DNA of 29,477 nucleotides from CAYYNP01 sp964472545 (GTDB lineage: Bacteria > Planctomycetota > Planctomycetia > Pirellulales > Thermoguttaceae): NCBI GenBank assembly GCA_964472545.1, contig CAYYNP010000101.1, forward strand, positions 1 through 29,477. The letters are read 5' to 3'. The position numbers and the translations under genes were made by a program. Below the pieces are notes generated by a model. The model had not been told where the DNA came from, did not search any database, and saw nothing but the letters and a program-made list of their open reading frames with translations. This document shows, piece after piece, positions 24,432 through 29,477 of this stretch (position 1 is its first letter; every line of letters begins with the position of its first letter).

Positions 24432-25907
24432 ATGGGTCTGATGCGATTCATCGTCTGTCTGCCCGAATGCGCCACCGAGGATGCGGTCGCACAGGCCTGT
24501 TTGTCGGGGATTGACGGCTTTGTCTGGCAAAGCAAAGCCGAGTTACGTGGTGATCGACTCGTGCTTCGACGTGCCGTATCGGACTCCGGCAGTTTGCAGA
24601 TCCCCTGGGACGTTGAGGGCCACGGCCGCCTGATGCTCTCGACCGGGACGCTGTCCGAGGAGTTCGGCCCCCACCTCTTGCCCCTGGAACTTGCCCGCGG
24701 GACACTCGGTCAACTCCGCAGCCAATTGGCCGATTGGCAGATGATGGCCCTGGCCGTCCCGCCACGGGTCGGGAAGATGGCCGCCGAGGCGACGCACGAT
24801 TTTTCCCGCGCCGCCGTGTCTCGAGACGAGCGGACGGCTTCGGCCGAGTTGGCGCAGCGGGCCCTGCAACGGGCACTCGACGCGGGCGAGTTGTTGGCGG
24901 CCGCTTACGCCGGGCAGGTTCTTGCCGTCCGACGCCGCGGCGGCACCCGGCTGGGTACCTTCCTCGGCGGCGACTTGGGCAACTCCCCGTTGGAAGAGGA
25001 CGTAGCCGGACCGTTTCTCGGCGCCTTCAACGCGGCGGTCGTACCCGCCAATTGGCGCGAGATCGAAGCCGGCGAGGGCAGCCGCTATTGGACTCTTACC
25101 GACCAACAGATCCGCTGGTGCAAGAGCCACGGCTTGAAGGTCTGCTGTGGCCCTCTGCCGCTTTTCGATTCTCGGGGGCTGCCCGACTGGCTCTACCTGT
25201 TTGAGGACGACTTCGACGAGTTGCTCTCGTTGACGTCCGATTTTGTTCGGGCGACCGTGGAGCGCTACCGAGGCCAGGTCGACACCTGGCTATGCGCCGG
25301 GCGGCTAAACTCATCCGACACGCTCGCGCTGTCCGACGACCGGAAGCTCCATCTGGCGGCTCGTTGCATCGAGCTGGTGCGTTCGCTCGACCGGGACGTT
25401 CCGGCCGTGCTCTCGTTGGATCAGCCTTGGGGTGAATACACTGCACACAAAGAGACCGACTTTCCCCCGTTGCACTTTGCCGACGCTCTGGTGCAAGCCG
25501 GACTGGACCCTACCGGTTTGGCGCTGGAGATCAACCTGGGGTATCATCCCGGCGGCACGCTGCCGCGGGATCCGCTGGAGTTCAGTCGCCAACTGGATAC
25601 CTGGAGCCTGCTGGGGTTGCCGCTGACGGTTTGCCTGACGGTTCCCAGCGAGACCTATCGCGACCCGGGCGCCGAGCGTCGGGTGAGTCTGCCGCAAGGC
25701 CGCTGGAGCCCCCAAGCCCAGCAGGGATGGATGGCCCGATACATTCCGCTGTTGTTGGCGAAGCCCTGCGTGCAAGCGGTCCTCTTCAACCAGATTCGCG
25801 ACAGCGAACCCCACGGCTTTCCCCACGGCGGGCTATTCGACGCCGAGAAGCGCCCCAGGCCGGCGTTGCGGGCGTTGGCCACGCTACGGCAGGCGTGCCT
25901 TCGCTGA
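24432..25907 (+). CDS. GH10-like protein with altered active site
   Basis: A 491-residue protein without a signal peptide. Residues ~1-160 look like a beta-sandwich; from ~180 the pattern follows glycoside hydrolase family 10 (xylanase) barrels: FNAAVVPANWREIEAGEG matches the strand-2 region of GH10 (FN..TPEN.MKW), then YWTLTDQQIRWCKSHGLKV, GLPDWL, YRGQVDTW, LALEINLGY, and a final GLFDAEKRPRPALRAL. Key residues differ: after YRGQVDTW the acid/base Glu of the VNE motif is replaced by Ala289-Gly290, and the KVRGH histidine position reads CCG. Glu366 in LEINLG could be the nucleophile. It is therefore either a changed-specificity enzyme or a non-catalytic binder. The ATG at 24432 has GGAAGGG 10 nt upstream. 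It is convergent with the phosphatase gene, 21 bp apart. Confidence 0.8.
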   Translation: MGLMRFIVCLPECATEDAVAQACLSGIDGFVWQSKAELRGDRLVLRRAVSDSGSLQIPWDVEGHGRLMLSTGTLSEEFGPHLLPLELARGTLGQLRSQLADWQMMALAVPPRVGKMAAEATHDFSRAAVSRDERTASAELAQRALQRALDAGELLAAAYAGQVLAVRRRGGTRLGTFLGGDLGNSPLEEDVAGPFLGAFNAAVVPANWREIEAGEGSRYWTLTDQQIRWCKSHGLKVCCGPLPLFDSRGLPDWLYLFEDDFDELLSLTSDFVRATVERYRGQVDTWLCAGRLNSSDTLALSDDRKLHLAARCIELVRSLDRDVPAVLSLDQPWGEYTAHKETDFPPLHFADALVQAGLDPTGLALEINLGYHPGGTLPRDPLEFSRQLDTWSLLGLPLTVCLTVPSETYRDPGAERRVSLPQGRWSPQAQQGWMARYIPLLLAKPCVQAVLFNQIRDSEPHGFPHGGLFDAEKRPRPALRALATLRQACLR

Positions 25908-25928
25908 ACAAGACGCCTACGATCGGCC

Positions 25929-27623
25929 TCAAGCCAAGGTCGCCCGCCCGAAACAGGCCAGACACATGTCGTCGGCTTGCGAACGGTTACCCACGAATCG
26001 CTTGACGTCGTCGAGGATGCCGCGGCCGAGGTCGCTCACGTCGGCCACCGCCACGTTGAGCCGAGTCCAAAGGCGCTCGTGGCCGTAGAGGTCGCCGTGG
26101 CGGTTCATTGCCTCGGTGATCCCGTCGGTGTAGAGCGTCAGCGAGTTGCCCGGCTCCAACGCGCACGTATATTGCCCGTAAACTACGCCGTCGTCGATGC
26201 CCAGGGGCAAGCCGGATTCGGCCTCGCCGATAGCCACGACCTCTCCCGAACTACGCCGCAACAGCGGCGGCATGTGGCCGGCGTTGACCACGGTCACTTC
26301 GTGCCGCAGCGGATCGAGCACGATCAGCACCAGCGTGATGAAACGGTCTTCCCAGCCGCGGCCGCAAAACACGCGATTCACGCGCCCGATGGCCTCCGCC
26401 GGCGTCGACTCGCTGACCAGGCTGTAGCGCGTTTCGGCCGAGAACCGGGCCATCAACAGCGACGCCGCCACTCCCTTGCCCGAGACGTCGGCCACCACCA
26501 CCGCCAGCCGTCCGTCGGGCAGCGGCACGTAGTCGTAGTAGTCGCCGCCGAGTTGATTGGCCGGCTCGTAGAACTCGAAGAACTCGTATTGATCGACCTT
26601 GGGTGAACCGGCCGGCAACAGTCCCTGCTGTACCTCATGGGCAACGGCCAACTCCCGCTCCATGGCCCGTTCCTTCAGCGCCGTCTCGTGCAACTGGGCA
26701 TTCTCGACCGCGAAAGCCGCCTGGCAGGCCACGCTGGCCAAGACGTCGAGGTCCTCCCGACCGAAGCCGTTGCGCTGATCCAGGGCGTCGATTTGGATCA
26801 CGCCCAAGGCGTTGCCGTCGCTGTCGACCAGCGGTGCACACATCATCGAGCGAATGTGGAAATCGACGATGCTCTCGGCCATGTCGAAACGGGAATCGGT
26901 GGCCGCGTCGGCTGAGAGGATGGCCTCCTTGGAATCCATCACGCTGCCCACGATCGTGCGGCTGATGCGCGTCGTCTCGGCGTGTTCCTGATGGCGAAAC
27001 TTCACCGCCTTGGGCATCAGGCCGCCGCCGTCGCGGTGCTTCAAGACGACGAAGCCGCGGTCGGCTTGTGGGAAGATGGCAAACAGGCTCTCCAGCAAAC
27101 TGCCGAGCACTTCGTCGAGCCCCACTGCCTTACCCAGGTTCTGGCCGATCTCGATCAGCGCCTTCAGCTTGGCCTCGGTGTTGACCTCGAGTCTCAGCGA
27201 AGACGAACCGGTGGAGATATCGAGTTTGGACATGATCCGCGAACCGGCCGAAGGGGCCGAGTCGTCGAACATCATGGCCGTAGTTTGCGCGTTCTCCTGC
27301 TCCGCCTGCTGGGAGATCACATCGAGATCCGGCGGCTTGCGGTGGAACACGAACGTCAGATCGCAGATTCCCAGCTCGTCGTCTTCCAGAAGCTGCTGAC
27401 GCTTCGCCACGGCTTGGCCGTTGACAAACGTGCCGTTGCGGCTGTCGAGATCCTCGACGAAGTGGTCGTTGCCGACGCGCGTCACCCGCGCATGCTGCCG
27501 GCTAACCGCCCCCGACTCCAACACGATGTCGCAATCCGGATGCCGTCCCAAGATGGCCGTATCGCCTTCAATCGGCAAGAGTTGGCCAGGATTGAGTCCT
27601 TGAATAACCCGCAGTACAGGCAT
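25929..27623 (-). CDS. FHA-GAF-PP2C (SpoIIE/RsbU-type) serine phosphatase
   Basis: A 564-residue cytoplasmic signalling protein. Residues ~22-95 are a forkhead-associated domain (ILGRHPDCDI with Arg27, SRQHARV with Ser41, DLDSRNGTFVNG), which binds phosphothreonine peptides. Residues ~150-310 are a GAF sensor domain. Residues ~325-560 are a PP2C/SpoIIE phosphatase with the metal-binding acids: HEVQQGLLP, GGDYYD (Asp361), ADVSGKG (Asp379), LYTDGITEA (Asp500) and QADDMCL (Asp551/552). Such proteins dephosphorylate anti-sigma-factor antagonists or other Ser/Thr-phosphorylated partners. The FHA domain suggests coupling to a Ser/Thr kinase, of which Planctomycetes have many; none is in the window. 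The start ATG at 27623 opens directly on the FHA domain. Four 13-bp units lie ~110 bp upstream. Confidence 0.95.
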   Translation of the reverse strand: MPVLRVIQGLNPGQLLPIEGDTAILGRHPDCDIVLESGAVSRQHARVTRVGNDHFVEDLDSRNGTFVNGQAVAKRQQLLEDDELGICDLTFVFHRKPPDLDVISQQAEQENAQTTAMMFDDSAPSAGSRIMSKLDISTGSSSLRLEVNTEAKLKALIEIGQNLGKAVGLDEVLGSLLESLFAIFPQADRGFVVLKHRDGGGLMPKAVKFRHQEHAETTRISRTIVGSVMDSKEAILSADAATDSRFDMAESIVDFHIRSMMCAPLVDSDGNALGVIQIDALDQRNGFGREDLDVLASVACQAAFAVENAQLHETALKERAMERELAVAHEVQQGLLPAGSPKVDQYEFFEFYEPANQLGGDYYDYVPLPDGRLAVVVADVSGKGVAASLLMARFSAETRYSLVSESTPAEAIGRVNRVFCGRGWEDRFITLVLIVLDPLRHEVTVVNAGHMPPLLRRSSGEVVAIGEAESGLPLGIDDGVVYGQYTCALEPGNSLTLYTDGITEAMNRHGDLYGHERLWTRLNVAVADVSDLGRGILDDVKRFVGNRSQADDMCLACFGRATLA

Positions 27624-27733
27624 GGTTCACCCGCTCTAAAGAAGGGCGATTGTCTTGCCGCAGACCGACCGATGAACGCACCCGTCCTCGTCACGTCGAC
27701 CGAGGTCAGCCGCCAAAGGTCATATTTTTTGCG

Positions 27734-27785
27734 GTCCAGACGTCACGTCTAGACGTCCGGTCCAGACGTCCAGTCTAGACATGCT
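27734..27785. repeat. Four 13-bp iteron-like units (GTCYAGAC)
   Basis: GTCCAGAC, GTCTAGAC, GTCCAGAC and GTCTAGAC start at 27734, 27747, 27760 and 27773, exactly 13 bp apart; the first three are followed by GTC. Two are perfect 8-bp palindromes. They stand between the phosphatase start and the tRNA promoter, next to an A/T-rich run (27720-27730). Confidence 0.8.
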
Positions 27786-27819
27786 CTCCCCCACCCGTCA
27801 ACCGTTGCGTCGCCCGCCC

Positions 27820-27848
27820 TTGACGCCAGACGCACCCTAGCCTACGCT
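27820..27848 (+). promoter_or_regulatory. Promoter for tRNA-Gln
   Basis: TTGACG (27820-27825), a 17-bp spacer and TACGCT (27843-27848). The expected start is ~45 nt before the mature tRNA. Confidence 0.5.
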
Positions 27849-27899
27849 AACGATACTGGCAAGGCGTTGCGGCCTTCCGGCCGCGAAAGCTTCTCCCAC

Positions 27900-27970
27900 T
27901 GGGGAATAGTGTAACGGCAGCACGAGTGACTCTGGATCACTTAGTCAAGGTTCAAATCCTTGTTCCCCAG
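27900..27970 (+). tRNA. tRNA-Gln (anticodon CTG)
   Basis: 71 nt folding as a standard cloverleaf: a 7-bp acceptor stem TGGGGAA/TTCCCCA, a D-arm with GTG/CAC, an anticodon stem AGTGA/TCACT with loop CTCTGGA (anticodon CTG, reads CAG), and a T-arm CAAGG/CCTTG with TTCAAAT. The discriminator base is G, as in bacterial tRNA-Gln. CCA is not encoded. Confidence 0.95.
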
Positions 27971-27978
27971 CTTGCTAA

Positions 27979-28017
27979 AGCCCGTCGTGGCAAGGAGTTA
28001 CGGCGGGCTTCCTTTTC
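27979..28017 (+). terminator. Rho-independent terminator after tRNA-Gln
   Basis: AGCCCGTCG (27979-27987) pairs with CGGCGGGCT (28001-28009) with one wobble pair, then TCCTTTTC follows. It starts 9 nt after the tRNA. Confidence 0.8.
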
Positions 28018-28067
28018 GGCGAGCCGTCGCTGATTTGGCTCGCACTACTCCGGCGCTACCTTCCGGC

Positions 28068-28098
28068 GTAGAAGAAAGGTCCGGCCGAAGCCGGGCCT
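28068..28098 (-). terminator. Rho-independent terminator of the small minus-strand gene
   Basis: On the minus strand a 9-bp stem (28098-28090 with 28085-28077, one wobble) is closed by a TTCG tetraloop and followed by TTTCTTCT. It begins 18 nt after the stop at 28117. Confidence 0.75.
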
Positions 28099-28116
28099 AG
28101 GCATGTCGTATGGGCT

Positions 28117-28500
28117 TCACGACGAGTCCACCACCGCCCGGCGGGCGTTCAGCCTGTGGGACACGGCACCGATACTCAGACCGCGTGCCAAGAGAGGCCG
28201 TGGCCGCATCGCTGGGTAGGACAGGTTCTTGCCGTCCTTGCGGGTAACCTCCCATGGATTACGTGGGGCCGGGGCGGCTGACTGTAGGTCCCAAAGGCAC
28301 GGCGACAAGACCTCTCGCCCGGTGGCCGGGTCTACGGGGCGTACGTTGCCGGTCCAACGAGCAGAAACGGTTTTCAGGTTAAGATCGGCCGTGTCGGGCA
28401 AGCTGACGGCGCCGTCTTCGTGGGTCGTCCGCCGCGCAGCCTCAAGGCGATCGGCGGGACGTGGGGTGGCCGAGCAGTCGGCCAAGAGGGTGGTGGACAT
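28117..28500 (-). CDS. Small protein of unknown function
   Basis: A 127-residue protein of no family I recognise. It looks real because its ATG (28500) has a strong GGGAGG 5 nt upstream (28506-28511), and a typical terminator (28068-28098) follows its stop. It is rich in Arg, Ala and Pro, has two Cys, no signal peptide and no membrane segment. The C-terminal part (LLARGLSIGAVSHRLNARR) could form a helix-turn-helix, which is only a weak suggestion. The open frame continues to 28554, but a 9-bp inverted repeat (28515-28550) fills that part and it would sit upstream of the Shine-Dalgarno. A location next to a tRNA invites an accessory origin, though no integrase or second copy of the tRNA end is visible. 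Confidence 0.6.
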   Translation of the reverse strand: MSTTLLADCSATPRPADRLEAARRTTHEDGAVSLPDTADLNLKTVSARWTGNVRPVDPATGREVLSPCLWDLQSAAPAPRNPWEVTRKDGKNLSYPAMRPRPLLARGLSIGAVSHRLNARRAVVDSS

Positions 28501-28514
28501 AGTGTCCTCCCTCT

Positions 28515-28550
28515 TTGCGCTCACTTCCGTGTGGGCCTCCATGAGCGCAA
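28515..28550 (-). promoter_or_regulatory. Perfect 9-bp inverted repeat beside the small gene's Shine-Dalgarno
   Basis: TTGCGCTCA (28515-28523) and TGAGCGCAA (28542-28550) are perfect complements with 18 bp between. The inner-gene arm ends 3 nt before the Shine-Dalgarno, so it may be an operator or a translation-controlling hairpin. Confidence 0.55.
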
Positions 28551-28775
28551 GCAAAGGCCCCGACCCCTGAAGGCTCTGATATGGCGGCTCTAGTCCGCCC
28601 GGACACGGTCACCCGTCCACGCCCGCGTTTCCACAGGCGAACGTCCGAACCTCAGGGGCCGAGGCCCTGGTTTCTAGAGTTGGTGCTATCATGAATCTTG
28701 CGTGTGCCGAAGCACTCTTATCACCCGCCCGACCACTACCGAGGGCCGCCGGGCGTCAAGACTCCTCCCGCCGCT

Positions 28776-28806
28776 GGCCGCGCGGCCGGAAAGTGTCACG
28801 TGACAC
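28776..28806. promoter_or_regulatory. Two adjacent perfect palindromes
   Basis: GGCCGCGCGGCC (28776-28787) is followed 5 bp later by GTGTCACGTGACAC (28793-28806), a perfect 14-bp palindrome of the kind bound by dimeric regulators. The partner is unknown. Confidence 0.45.
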
Positions 28807-29126
28807 AACTCTTGCCCCCCCGCCAGGGCCGTTCTTCGAGAATCCGCCCCACGCCCCCAGAATTTCGTTGACCACGGCTTGCGGCGATGGTAACGTAACG
28901 GGCGTTCCGAGTTCACGAGTATCTGCTCGAGGCACGATAACTCCACCACGAGGCAGCTTTCCCGACGCGCAATCTAACGTTGCGGTTTTGTCCGCGATGA
29001 TCGTCTGGCGTGTCGAAGTGATCCGTGCGGCTGCGGGTCAGGTTCCCATTGGTTTTCAAGGCGGAGAGGGTCCGTTTGCGCGCAGGTTGTTTCTACGCAA
29101 GTTCGATAGACTCAGGAGGCAAGCCG

Positions 29127-29477
29127 ATGAGGCTTTCTGCGATACTGGCTGCCCTGTTCGTTCTTTCCGCGGTAGCAGCACCACTTCCAGTGAGAGGGGA
29201 GTCGCCCAGTCCGGTCGTCATCACGGAAATCGGCACCACCAATCCGGACTACATTGAGATCCAGAACGTGTCTGCTGGTCCGGTCGACACTTCCGGATGG
29301 GTCGTGGCGTTCAACGATGGTCGTCGCGGCGACATCAATGACGTAGACCGCGACTACTGGCATTTGCCCGACTCGATACTCGCTGGTCAGACGCTCTTCC
29401 GCAGCGACGTCCACTCAAACCCCGACCTCGACCACTACTACGGCAGTGATATCCCCTGGCGAAACGTCGGCTATGGC
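29127..29477 (+). CDS. Secreted lamin-tail-domain protein (N-terminal part, cut by window end)
   Basis: The first 117 codons are open to the last base. The ATG at 29127 has a strong AGGAGG 7 nt upstream (29114-29119). Residues 1-~24 are a signal peptide (LSAILAALFVLSAVAAPLP). From ~30 the sequence VVITEIGTTNPDYIEIQN followed by SGWVVAF matches the start of a lamin-tail domain, an Ig-like fold often found in exported bacterial proteins, including many PEP-CTERM proteins. What follows the domain lies outside the window. Confidence 0.85.
   Translation, partial: MRLSAILAALFVLSAVAAPLPVRGESPSPVVITEIGTTNPDYIEIQNVSAGPVDTSGWVVAFNDGRRGDINDVDRDYWHLPDSILAGQTLFRSDVHSNPDLDHYYGSDIPWRNVGYG

Larger units (their letters stand above)
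28501..29126. other. Intergenic region rich in palindromes
   Basis: 626 bp between the small minus-strand gene and the lamin-tail gene. It holds the inverted repeat at 28515-28550, an imperfect hairpin near 28653-28669 (CAGGGGCC/GGCCCTG), and two perfect palindromes at 28776-28806. No convincing promoter for the lamin-tail gene was found. Open frames on both strands lack Shine-Dalgarno support. Confidence 0.6.

Noticed and set aside
27900..28120. Integration site at the tRNA-Gln 3' end
   Set aside because: No second copy of the tRNA 3' end and no integrase is visible in the window; the tRNA is followed by its own terminator.
28691..29257. A 188-codon plus-strand frame before the lamin-tail gene
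   Set aside because: It overlaps the well-supported start at 29127 in another frame and has no domain or Shine-Dalgarno.

Overview
The window looks like a piece of a GC-rich Planctomycetota chromosome, most like the Pirellulales. The main reasons are three giant secreted proteins with the planctomycete LEPR-XLL N-terminal motif (LESRQML, LEPRQML, LEPRRLL), a protein ending in a PEP-CTERM sorting signal, a probable exported lamin-tail protein, and many short palindromic repeats both between and inside genes. The assignment is an inference from sequence features; no ribosomal RNA or marker gene is present.

Layout. 1-7100 (minus): a 3-nt-spaced gene pair encoding polytopic membrane proteins. 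The 1604-residue upstream protein is a YfhO-like half fused to a GT-C glycosyltransferase-like half; the downstream 669-residue protein is a paralogue of the second half. Each carries a different in-frame palindromic DNA insert. A MITE-like element (6942-7072) separates them from a Cys/Met-metabolism PLP enzyme (minus, 7098-8282). 8546-18859 (plus): a strong promoter, then three consecutive giant secreted proteins. They share one plan: LEPR-XLL signal, a different passenger (beta-propeller-like, cyclophilin plus Ig-like, alkaline phosphatase), a PPC-like beta-sandwich, 8-13 copies of a 46-48-residue Asp-rich repeat, and a conserved C-terminal cap. This is the most unusual part of the window.

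18860-19614 is a 755-bp gene-free stretch with hairpins, a good promoter, a possible small RNA or leader, and a 4 x 16-bp tandem repeat. It is followed by a PEP-CTERM protein (19615-20268), galactokinase galK (20477-21628), a palindromic repeat of the same family as one inside the large membrane gene, an HtrA-like serine protease (minus), a TraB-like protein (minus), a degenerate GH10-like protein (plus) and an FHA-GAF-PP2C/SpoIIE phosphatase (minus) with four 13-bp iteron-like units upstream. tRNA-Gln(CTG), with its own promoter and terminator, comes next. Then come a small unknown minus-strand gene with a good Shine-Dalgarno and terminator, a palindrome-rich intergenic region, and the start of a lamin-tail-domain secreted protein cut off by the window end.

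Working together: the envelope theme is strong (membrane glycosyltransferase-like proteins, exported repeat proteins, an exported protease, PEP-CTERM and lamin-tail proteins). The three repeat proteins are best read as one family in which a common exported C-terminal platform carries different N-terminal passengers. Whether they are co-regulated is not shown: a plausible promoter lies in front of each.
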